This document shows positions 1-5,377 of a stretch of DNA of 7,015 nucleotides, piece after piece. Under the pieces are notes generated by a model, which did not search any database, was not told the origin of the DNA, and was given only the letters and a program-made list of their open reading frames with translations. The position numbers and the translations under genes were made by a program. Position 1 is the stretch's first letter. Every line of letters starts with the position of its first letter. The DNA is taken from assembly GCA_021820645.1 (NCBI GenBank), contig JAKADJ010000118.1, positions 1 to 7,015 of the forward strand, given 5' to 3'. The DNA is from Bacillota bacterium (GTDB taxonomy: Bacteria > Bacillota_E > Sulfobacillia > Sulfobacillales > Sulfobacillaceae).

Positions 1-1
1 G

Positions 2-1420
2 TTGCTCCTTATGCGAGAGGAGGGCACCGACAAGCCACAGACCCTACTGTCGCCCCAAGCACCTTTAAAGCGGCGCCTCGAAAATCAAAGTAAGGAGAAC
101 CTGGTTAAGCTACTCGTATCGCTTGCCTCCGAGTCCGAGGTGATAGCCCGGCGTATTGAGATGGCAGTCTTTGAAGGCGATGCCGAGGCTTGGGTCAGGG
201 AATCCCGGCTCTTAATCCGGTCGTACATTGAGGATCACGCCGATCGCCACGGATTTGTCGAGTATGGGGATGTCGATAAGGCCGTAGATGGCGCTAGGCT
301 AGTCTTGGAGCAGGCACGTGATGCGAAGGAGGGTAGTTTAGCCCTGACATTAAGTTTTTGTGTACTGGAGGAAATGTTAGATCTGCTTCAGTCCGCCGAC
401 GATTCTAGTGGCACCATTGGAGGGGTCATTGAAGAGAGCCTGGAATGTGTGGGTGAAGTGCTATCCGCGGTAGATTCTGGCTCGGAGTGGGAGGTGGAGC
501 GGTATTTTGGCATGCTTGTGGCAGAGTCGGCAGATCGGCGCTTTCACGGCTGGTCGGATTGGCAACTCCGCTTGCTGGGATGGGCCTTAGGACTGGCCAC
601 GACGCCTGAACAAAAGGCCTTATGGGACCAACAGGTCGTGGCTATCGCGACCTACCACAAAAAAGAGTCGTGGAGTTTCGATTATTTTGGGGAACAGACC
701 GCCATGATGCAATACCATTGGCTTATCCAACATGAAGGAGAGATGCCTGCGCGGGAGTTTTTGCAAAATCATCTACGCTATGCAAGTTTCCGAGAACTGG
801 CGATTGGGGAAGCCTTGCAAGTGGGCCGCTATGATGAGGGTCTGGACCTCGCCCGCGAGGGCGAGATCCAGGATCGGGATCTTCGCGGGCGGGTCCTTAA
901 ATGGAAGAGCCTTGCCTACGAAGTGGCCCGCGCAAGCGGTCGATTAGACTTGCAACGGAAGACGGGACGCGAATTAGTAGAGGCGGGGGACTACGATTAC
1001 TATCCGCTCCTCAAAGCGACCTATTCCTCCGATGAATGGCGCTCCGTCTATCCGGATATTTTACGGTCTCTGGAAAAATCTCGGCCCTACGAGAGAGTGT
1101 ACACACGGATATTGGTGGAAGAGCAGGAGTTCGAAAAGCTCTTGGCCTATGTGTCCTTGCGCCCAGAGCGAATCGAAGAGTTTTATCGGGTCTTAATGCC
1201 AAGATTTCGTCCCGCGGTGATCCGGCTATTTGAAGCCCATATCCAGGAGACCGCGGGACAGTCAACGACACGAAGGGCCTATCAGAATGTCTGTCGGCTT
1301 ATCCAGATGTTGCAGCAGGCAGGTGGTGAGCCCGAAGCCTCGCAGATCGCTGCAACGCTACTCACCAGGTATACCAATAAGCCCGCATTTCGTGAGGAAT
1401 TAAAGCGAGTCATCCGATAA
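2..1420 (+). CDS. SWIM zinc-finger family protein, C-terminal part (5' partial)
   Basis: The frame is open from the window edge to a TAA at 1418-1420 (472 codons), so the gene almost certainly begins upstream. The sequence resembles the C-terminal region of bacterial SWIM zinc-finger proteins. Near residues 28-50 there is a 'SKENLVKLLVSLASES' helix. Around 73-100 there is a helical block containing 'YIEDHADRHGFVEY', and around 118-150 the family-like 'LEEMLDLLQSADDSSG' followed by 'VIEESLE'. The rest (about 180-472) is a run of alpha-helical, TPR/HEAT-like segments ending in a basic tail. The CxCx(n)CxH SWIM motif, proposed to bind nucleic acid or protein, would be in the missing N-terminal part, so the family call rests on the C-terminal similarity alone. 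The family is often encoded beside an SNF2-type helicase, which is not visible here. Function unknown. No terminator-like hairpin follows the stop. Confidence 0.72.
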   Translation: MLLMREEGTDKPQTLLSPQAPLKRRLENQSKENLVKLLVSLASESEVIARRIEMAVFEGDAEAWVRESRLLIRSYIEDHADRHGFVEYGDVDKAVDGARLVLEQARDAKEGSLALTLSFCVLEEMLDLLQSADDSSGTIGGVIEESLECVGEVLSAVDSGSEWEVERYFGMLVAESADRRFHGWSDWQLRLLGWALGLATTPEQKALWDQQVVAIATYHKKESWSFDYFGEQTAMMQYHWLIQHEGEMPAREFLQNHLRYASFRELAIGEALQVGRYDEGLDLAREGEIQDRDLRGRVLKWKSLAYEVARASGRLDLQRKTGRELVEAGDYDYYPLLKATYSSDEWRSVYPDILRSLEKSRPYERVYTRILVEEQEFEKLLAYVSLRPERIEEFYRVLMPRFRPAVIRLFEAHIQETAGQSTTRRAYQNVCRLIQMLQQAGGEPEASQIAATLLTRYTNKPAFREELKRVIR

Positions 1421-1657
1421 ATAGGGCGCATCAGGCAGAAATTTCATACGGTTGGGAAGCTGGCAGACGTGGCAGTGCGCTTGATGCAAAGCGTGCCCAC
1501 GCACTTCAAGATCCTCCGGCAGGACCTGCCACGGCAGACGCCGTCTGCCCTCCGGCTCCCGAAACGCTTAGGACCACGAGAAAACCGTGGGATGACCAGG
1601 GTGGACCATCAGGTTAGTAAGGCACTCGTGGATCGCTATGGCGCGCAGACATTGTTT

Positions 1658-1667
1658 CTAGTCTAGT
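1658..1667 (+). repeat. 5-bp tandem duplication (CTAGT x2) that breaks tnpB
   Basis: CTAGT at 1658-1662 is repeated directly at 1663-1667. Removing one copy restores an uninterrupted reading of 'TLFLVEDLTGIRAT' across the junction, with GTG for Val and then GAG GAC CTC. The duplication shifts the frame and creates the TAG stop at 1664-1666. It looks like replication slippage. Confidence 0.8.
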
Positions 1668-1873
1668 GGAGGACCTCACGGGGATTCGGGCGACGGCGCG
1701 TCCGTCACCCTGCCTATACGGACTACTCTAAAGTGGCCGTTAGCGCAGACCATTCGCCGGAACAAGGAAGTCGATGCACACGTCCACACAATTCGGTTAG
1801 CCAGATCGATACTTGATGCAGATCTAGTACTCTAACGCCGATCACGTCTGTAGCGTCGAAATCTCCGAGCTCT

Positions 1874-1889
1874 CGGGGTGTAAACCCCG
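1874..1889 (+). other. Short GC-rich hairpin in the tnpB 3' relic
   Basis: CGGGGT and ACCCCG form a perfect 6-bp stem closed by a GTAA tetraloop, and the overlapping palindrome CCCGCGGG follows (1886-1893). In intact IS200/IS605 elements the end of tnpB overlaps the structured guide RNA (omega RNA), so this may be a remnant of that scaffold. There is no U-tract, so it is not a good intrinsic terminator. The link to omega RNA is inference only. Confidence 0.3.
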
Positions 1890-2011
1890 CGGGAGGACGT
1901 ATGAAGACGCCGTAACGCAAGCCTAGGAAGCGAATGGATCTATGGGCGGCAGGCAGCAGGTTATCCGATTCCCGAGCTGATCACGATAGTTTCGACGGGC
2001 TGTTGATCGCG

Positions 2012-2017
2012 TATACT
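2012..2017 (+). promoter_or_regulatory. Possible -10 box for mntA-hepT
   Basis: TATACT lies 21 nt upstream of the mntA ATG. A poor -35 candidate, TTTCGA (1990-1995), sits 16 nt before it. Only the -10 element is close to consensus, so this is a weak call. The start point would fall near 2024, just before the ribosome binding site. Confidence 0.3.
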
Positions 2018-2038
2018 AAGAGAAATGGAGGTGGCGGC

Positions 2039-2317
2039 ATGGATATCTTTAACTACGAGATGCCCATCGACTTGCAACTGGATGCCGTGCAGGCAATTTG
2101 CCAACGCTACGGCGTGGCGCATTTGGCACTGTTCGGCTCGGTCTTACGCGATGATTTTACGGATCAGAGCGATATCGACGTGCTTTGCCGGTTGCGACCC
2201 GATTCCCCCGCCCGAGGTCTCCAGTGGGTCGCCCTAGATTTGGCCCTGGCCGAGATCTGGAATCGCCAGGTCGATCTGATTAAACCGCATTTACTGGATG
2301 CGCGGATTCGTGATTGA
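2039..2317 (+). CDS. mntA: MntA-type minimal nucleotidyltransferase antitoxin, C-terminally truncated
   Basis: This is a 92-residue MNT-fold protein of the HepT/MntA toxin-antitoxin family. In characterised members the antitoxin transfers AMP to a tyrosine of the HEPN toxin and so inactivates it. The signature GSX10DXD is intact: G33-S34, then D45-I-D47. D79 in 'RQVDLI' fits the third metal-binding Asp. The ATG at 2039 is preferred to the upstream ATG at 1934 because GGAGGTGG lies just before it and family members start close to this point. The protein stops at TGA 2315-2317, directly after 'ARIRD'. The same frame then continues 'VLKEARTIYVGP' to TGA 2354-2356, which fits the usual family tail (IRDxVLxEAxxIY). 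So the TGA looks like a CGA or AGA Arg codon turned into a stop, costing about 13 residues. The catalytic core could still fold; activity is uncertain. hepT follows directly. Confidence 0.82.
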   Translation: MDIFNYEMPIDLQLDAVQAICQRYGVAHLALFGSVLRDDFTDQSDIDVLCRLRPDSPARGLQWVALDLALAEIWNRQVDLIKPHLLDARIRD

Positions 2318-2322
2318 GTCTT

Positions 2323-2330
2323 AAAGGAGG
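2323..2330 (+). promoter_or_regulatory. Ribosome binding site for hepT
   Basis: AAAGGAGG is a near-perfect Shine-Dalgarno sequence, 12 nt before the hepT ATG at 2343, which is slightly long spacing. It lies within the part of mntA that would have been translated before the premature TGA. Confidence 0.55.
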
Positions 2331-2342
2331 CACGGACCATTT

Positions 2343-2711
2343 ATGTCGGCCCATGATGATACCCTCTACCTTCACCACATTGACCAGGCGGTCACAAAAA
2401 TCACGCGGCGACTCCATGATGTGACGCGGGCGATGTTTGACGATAATGATCTCCTTCAAGACGGAATCATTCGCCAACTCTAAATTATCGGGGAAGCAGC
2501 GGCTCGATTATCGGATACGTTTCAGGGAAAACATCCCGATTTGGATATTCGCAATATGAAAGGAGTGCGAAACGTCTTGATCCACGGGTATGCTAATGTC
2601 GATCTCGATGTTGTGTGGGACATTACGCAACAGGATATCCCCGTATTGCGGGGCCAACTTGCGACATTGACCCAGAGATCGGACGAAGATAACGAGTGCG
2701 ATCCCGATTGA
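2343..2711 (+). pseudogene. hepT: HepT-type HEPN ribonuclease toxin (DUF86) with an in-frame stop
   Basis: Read through one stop, this frame encodes a 122-residue HEPN protein of normal family length, ending at TGA 2709-2711. It begins 'MSAHDDTLYLHHIDQAV', typical of the family. After the stop comes 'IIGEAAARLSD', then 'HPDLDIRNMKG', then 'RNVLIHGYANVDLDVVWD'. The last contains the RNase motif RX4HXY: R76, H81 and Y83, where Y83 is the residue AMPylated by MntA in studied systems. Codon 47 is TAA (2481-2483) where the family has Glu ('RxLEIIGEAA'); a single G-to-T change of GAA explains it. The translated product would be a 46-residue fragment without the active site, so the toxin should be dead. 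There is no good ribosome binding site before the internal ATG at 2556. No other frameshift is seen, so inactivation appears recent. Confidence 0.85.
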
Positions 2712-2896
2712 CACGTCTACCGTTAGGCAGCATATTGTATATTGATCCCCGGCAATAGGCGCAGAATTTCCAACCAGCTTCCGACAGATACACCAATAGA
2801 GCCAGCTACGCCTCTCGTAGAAGCGGACTAAGGTGGGCCAGTGCATTTAATGGCCTTCACTTTCTATCGGTCACCATGTCCAACACCTCATCCCAT
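2712..2896. other. Intergenic stretch, nothing recognised
   Basis: No convincing coding frame, tRNA or repeat is seen between the hepT relic and the reverse-transcriptase relic. A - strand open frame that runs through here into hepT (2508-2846) resembles no family I know. Part of the stretch near 2840-2896 may belong to the decayed reverse-transcriptase gene: after the recognisable block, minus-strand codons 'RWDEVLDMV' could be an eroded 'RYADD' region, but this is too weak to call. Confidence 0.4.
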
Positions 2897-3020
2897 CTAA
2901 TGCCGGAGAGGTGCAGGCTTGCCAGCGCCTTGGTTCCCACGCGCCCGGTCAACTTCGTTCAGCGGCACATTGGCCAAAAGCGGCGAGAGCGGATCTCCCT
3001 TGCGGTCGTCGCATGACCTG
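2897..3020 (-). pseudogene. Reverse-transcriptase relic (probably group II intron)
   Basis: On the minus strand one frame reads 'KGDPLSPLLANVPLNEVDR', matching the conserved block of group II intron reverse transcriptases just before the catalytic YADD (family form roughly 'PQGGPLSPLLANxxLNEVDxEL'). The expected preceding 'PQG' is present in the neighbouring frame (CCG CAA GGG at 3005-2997). Removing one base near 2996 joins them as 'PQGDPLSPLLANV', so there is a +1 frameshift. The YADD motif is not recognisable and the frame ends soon after. No upstream reverse-transcriptase motifs, maturase domain or intron domain V/VI were found. Non-functional; other reverse-transcriptase classes share this block, so the group II assignment is tentative. 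Confidence 0.5.
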
Positions 3021-3170
3021 GGTACCGAAATGCGGTCCAGCCGACATTTTCGGAAAACGCGTGCCCCTGAGAGGTTTAAGGTGGGAGTCGCACCTGAAGG
3101 GAGGGCGGCTATCCCCAAAGCTGTAATCTGGTGGCGACGAGAAAAGCATTGGCATAGGGTTGTAGCCATG

Positions 3171-3734
3171 TTACCCAGAATTTCTATACGCCGCTTGATT
3201 CTCCAGATAAAAATCACGACCCTTCGAATCAATTAGGACAAGGACAGGAAAGTCCTCGATGGCAAACTCATACATGGCTTCGGGTCCGAGATCTTCGAAG
3301 GCCAACACTTTTTGGTAGCGAATGCAGCGGCTGAGGAGCGCCCCAATTCCTCCAATGGCCCCGAAATATACCGCGCCGTGCTCCTTCATGGCGGTTTTCA
3401 CGGCATCCTGACGGTACCCCTTGCCAATTGTGGCCTTGAGTCCTCGTGCTAGCAATTCGGGTGTATAGAGATCCATCCGGCTGGCGGTCGTGGGGCCTGC
3501 CGAGCCCACAACTTGGCCGGGGCCAGCGGGGGCAGGTCCCACATAGTACAACACCTGATTCGAGACATCTATTGGGAGCGGTTCTCCTTTTTGGATCATC
3601 TGGTGAAGTCGTGCGTGCGCGGCATCACGGCCCGTAATGATACGACCAGAGAGCAAAACGGGGGTTCCCGCTCTTAGTGCTTCGAGGGTTTCAATGTCCG
3701 TTATCGGGCACATGAGACGGTGTGGGGCGTTCAT
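3171..3734 (-). CDS. fumB: Class I fumarase-type hydro-lyase, beta subunit
   Basis: This is a 187-residue protein with the normal length of the separate beta subunit in two-subunit class I (iron-sulfur) fumarases; it corresponds to the C-terminal domain of E. coli FumA. Conserved blocks in order: 'LLSGRIITGRDAAHARL' (about 27-43), 'YYVGPAPAGPGQVVGSAGP' (about 63-81) with 'TTASRMD', 'IGKG' (about 103), 'GAVYFGAIGG' (about 120), and 'EDLGPEAMYEF' then 'VLIDSKGRDFY' near the end. The ATG at 3732-3734 overlaps the alpha stop as ATGA, and a GGAAAGGAA ribosome site lies 10 nt upstream (3745-3753), so the upstream in-frame ATG at 3767 is not used here. With alpha it should form the hydratase that interconverts fumarate and L-malate, or a close analogue such as mesaconate or tartrate. 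The short tail after 'DFY' is variable. Confidence 0.88.
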   Translation of the reverse strand: MNAPHRLMCPITDIETLEALRAGTPVLLSGRIITGRDAAHARLHQMIQKGEPLPIDVSNQVLYYVGPAPAGPGQVVGSAGPTTASRMDLYTPELLARGLKATIGKGYRQDAVKTAMKEHGAVYFGAIGGIGALLSRCIRYQKVLAFEDLGPEAMYEFAIEDFPVLVLIDSKGRDFYLENQAAYRNSG

Positions 3735-4573
3735 AAGACGATGGTTCCTTTCCGGGCCGAATGGCACTGGAGATTGACGGCTACGGGAATGCTCGCAATG
3801 TGCCGGGGATGCGTCTCAATATGGACGGCTAGCGCCGTGGTGCGTCCCCCATAGCCTTGGGGCCCGATCCCGAGTCGATTAATCTCCTGAAGCCAGTCTT
3901 GCTCGAGAGCCGCTATCTCGGGGTCGGGGTGGGCGGCACCGACATCGCGGAGCAAGGACCGCTTGGCGAGGACGCCGACAGAATCGAAGGATCCTCCGAC
4001 CCCAATTCCCACAATGAGCGGAGGACATGCTCCGGGTCCCGCCTGGGCCACCGTGTCCAATACAAAACTGCGAATTGCCGGGATCCCCTGGGCCGGGGTA
4101 AACATTCGCATCTGGCTCCCATTGTCGCCACCCCCTCCTTTGGGGAGTACCGTGATAGTAACCTGGTCTCCGGGTACAATTCGCGGATGAATAATCGCTG
4201 GCGTATTATCCGCCGTGTTCTTCCCGTTAAAAGGACGATCCAACATGGATCCTCGGAGGAAGCTGGTTTGATAGCCCTGGCGTACCCCCTGATTAACGGC
4301 GTCTTCGATCGGCTCACCCACCCAAAACACCTCTTGTCCGACGTCCAAAAACACGATGGTCACCCCGCCGTCCTGGCAGAGAGCGATGCCTTCCGACTGG
4401 GCATAATCCGCATTATTAAGGATCTGTTGGAGCGCCATTTGACCCACCGGGGAAGATTCCTTCTCATAAGCTCGTTGCAGAGCGATATAGACATCTGGCG
4501 GCAATATCGTGTTGGCTTGCCGGCATAAGGTCGCCACCGCGTCCCTTACTTCACTCACATTAATGGGACGCAT
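3731..4573 (-). CDS. fumA: Class I fumarase-type hydro-lyase, alpha ([4Fe-4S]) subunit
   Basis: The 280-residue alpha subunit is expected to carry the [4Fe-4S] cluster. The three cluster cysteines are in their usual contexts: C66 in 'LCQDGG', C183 in 'ACPPLIVGIGVGG' and C270 in 'QCHSARK'. Other family blocks are 'NTADNTPAIIH' (about 119-129), 'LPKGGGGDN' (143-151) and 'LGIGPQGYGGRTTALAVHIE' (about 234-253). The 'NTxDNTPA' and 'PKGGG' blocks resemble fumarases more than the TtdA tartrate dehydratase subunit, as I remember them. The loop here is KGGGGDN rather than the common KGGGSEN. The start overlaps the gntR stop by 14 nt and matches the usual N-terminus ('VSEVRDAVATLCRQAN'). No strong ribosome site precedes it, so translation is probably coupled to gntR. 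Class I mesaconases belong to this same family and cannot be excluded by eye. Confidence 0.88.
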   Translation of the reverse strand: MRPINVSEVRDAVATLCRQANTILPPDVYIALQRAYEKESSPVGQMALQQILNNADYAQSEGIALCQDGGVTIVFLDVGQEVFWVGEPIEDAVNQGVRQGYQTSFLRGSMLDRPFNGKNTADNTPAIIHPRIVPGDQVTITVLPKGGGGDNGSQMRMFTPAQGIPAIRSFVLDTVAQAGPGACPPLIVGIGVGGSFDSVGVLAKRSLLRDVGAAHPDPEIAALEQDWLQEINRLGIGPQGYGGRTTALAVHIETHPRHIASIPVAVNLQCHSARKGTIVL

Positions 4574-5267
4574 GGACGCTACCCGGACTTTCTTCGGCGG
4601 GCCCCTCCGACCATCCTAATGCCTGAAAGTGGGCCCGCGCTGATTGCCACGATCGGTTGATGTGGGCCGTCATCAGCCGGGCCGCTTCATCCCCATCGCG
4701 AGCTGTGGCAGCCTCCATCAGTGCCCGATGTTCGCTATGGTCCTCGGCCATCTGGTTGGTGACAAATTGTGGGGTTAAAGGGGGGAAGCCATTCCACAAA
4801 GTGTCCACCAAGTGGGCGAGTTTGGGCCACGGACAACGAGCGCGCAAGGCCGCATGAAATGCAGCATTGGCTTTAACAAATGACTCGGCATCGTTTCCCA
4901 AGTGGGTGGACTCGAGTTGGCCTAAGACTCTTTGTAGGTGGTTCAGATCCTCACTGACGAGCCGGGGCACCGATAGTCGTACGGCTTCGGATTCCGCCCA
5001 ACAGCGCATGGTATACGCCTCGTCCACGGTGGCTAGGGTCAACGCAGCGACCCAGGCCCCGCGTCGGGGTTCCAGTCTCACCAGGCCCTCGTAGTTGAGA
5101 ATGACTAATGCCTCTCGGATCGGCATTCTCGAAACACCGAACTCTTCGGCGAGATCGTCCTGGGGAATCTTGGATCCCGAGGCTAAATGACCGGTAAAGA
5201 TGGCCTGGCGGATCAGATCGGCAAGCCGTTCGGATAGCGGGGCATCCACAATCTTGGTGAAATTCAT
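4560..5267 (-). CDS. GntR-family transcriptional regulator, FCD domain
   Basis: This 235-residue protein is of the usual FadR-type length. Residues about 8-75 form the GntR winged helix: 'IRQAIFTGHLASGSKI', then 'LAEEFGVSRMPIREAL' as the recognition helix region, then the wing 'GLVRLEPRRGAWVA'. Residues about 82-215 are an all-helical FCD ligand-binding domain; H138 ('AAFH'), H180 and H202 ('MTAH') sit at the expected metal-ligand positions. The usual Asp four residues before the first His is N134 here. FCD regulators typically sense organic acids and are released from DNA on binding them. ATG 5265-5267 has a good ribosome site, GGAAGGAGAA, 8 nt upstream. It is the first gene of the operon with the fumarase-like subunits, so it probably controls them, itself, and perhaps the divergent acyl-CoA dehydrogenase. 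Confidence 0.9.
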   Translation of the reverse strand: MNFTKIVDAPLSERLADLIRQAIFTGHLASGSKIPQDDLAEEFGVSRMPIREALVILNYEGLVRLEPRRGAWVAALTLATVDEAYTMRCWAESEAVRLSVPRLVSEDLNHLQRVLGQLESTHLGNDAESFVKANAAFHAALRARCPWPKLAHLVDTLWNGFPPLTPQFVTNQMAEDHSEHRALMEAATARDGDEAARLMTAHINRSWQSARAHFQALGWSEGPAEESPGSVHASH

Positions 5268-5275
5268 GAAAAGGG

Positions 5276-5285
5276 TTCTCCTTCC
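5276..5285 (-). promoter_or_regulatory. Ribosome binding site of gntR
   Basis: Minus-strand GGAAGGAGAA lies 8 nt before the ATG at 5267. It is the strongest Shine-Dalgarno sequence in the three-gene operon and supports this start. The alpha subunit gene lacks an equivalent. Confidence 0.7.
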
Positions 5286-5309
5286 ACGTTGTCGTTGAAT
5301 CCTATTTCC

Positions 5310-5322
5310 TGATATTATATCA
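5310..5322. promoter_or_regulatory. Perfect 13-bp palindrome, candidate GntR operator
   Basis: TGATATTATATCA has perfect 6-nt arms (TGATAT/ATATCA) around one central base. It lies in the AT-rich divergent region between gntR and the acyl-CoA dehydrogenase gene. Short AT-rich palindromes of this size are typical of FadR/FCD-type operators, and it covers the -10 box of the minus-strand promoter. Binding here would block gntR and the fumarase-like genes and could also affect the + strand gene. No second copy was found in the window. Confidence 0.5.
5314..5319 (-). promoter_or_regulatory. Consensus -10 box for the gntR-fumA-fumB operon
   Basis: On the minus strand this reads TATAAT, a perfect sigma-A -10 hexamer, about 47 nt upstream of the gntR ATG. 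The matching -35 region is poor (TCTCCA with 17-nt spacing), which fits a regulated promoter. The start point would be near 5307, leaving a leader of about 40 nt. On the + strand the same AT-rich stretch, with TTGAAT at 5295-5300, could serve the acyl-CoA dehydrogenase, but its spacing to a -10 is not good. Confidence 0.45.
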
Positions 5323-5377
5323 AATATGTAGATGGATGGAGATATTACGGTTAATCACAAAGGTTGGTGAACATCGG

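Larger units (their letters stand above)
1469..1925 (+). pseudogene. tnpB: Degenerate IS200/IS605-family tnpB (RNA-guided nuclease) relic
   Basis: From 1469 the frame reads 'RQTPSALRL...LGPRENRG' and then 'VDHQVSKALVDRYG' plus 'TLFLV', which matches the middle of TnpB (family form roughly 'RENRWM.DVNHQVSKALV..YG..TLFVLEDLTG'). It stops at TAG 1664-1666, but 'EDLTGIRAT', which carries the RuvC-II Glu, resumes in another frame at 1669. 'PAYT' (normally about 35-40 residues later, as DPAYTSQTC) follows almost at once, implying an internal deletion. Further fragments in shifting frames are 'RRNKEV' (zinc-ribbon region) and 'NADHV' at 1834-1848, which fits the RuvC-III Asp. A degenerate 'ARNL' and 'VNPAGGR' lie just after. 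The 5' half, including RuvC-I, is absent, and no TnpA is present. The element is certainly non-functional. Its exact ends cannot be seen; the right boundary is approximate. Confidence 0.75.

Noticed and set aside
1934..2038. N-terminal extension of MntA from the ATG at 1934
   Set aside because: The extra 35 residues are unlike the family, no ribosome site precedes 1934, and the ATG at 2039 has a strong one.
2315..2483. Stop-codon reassignment or programmed readthrough to explain the mntA and hepT stops
   Set aside because: The two stops are different codons (TGA and TAA), both are used as normal terminators by other genes in the window, and no recoding structure is evident. Plain nonsense mutation is simpler.
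2508..2846. 112-codon open frame on the - strand across the hepT 3' end
   Set aside because: Half of it is antisense to the HEPN motif region; no recognisable family or ribosome site.
3857..4528. 223-codon open frame on the + strand opposite the alpha subunit
   Set aside because: It is fully antisense to a well-supported fumarase-type gene, shows no recognisable domain and has no ribosome site; it is a shadow of the alpha gene's codon bias.
5336..5377. Longer acyl-CoA dehydrogenase start at ATG 5336
   Set aside because: No ribosome site, and the extra 14 residues do not fit the family's usual N-terminus.
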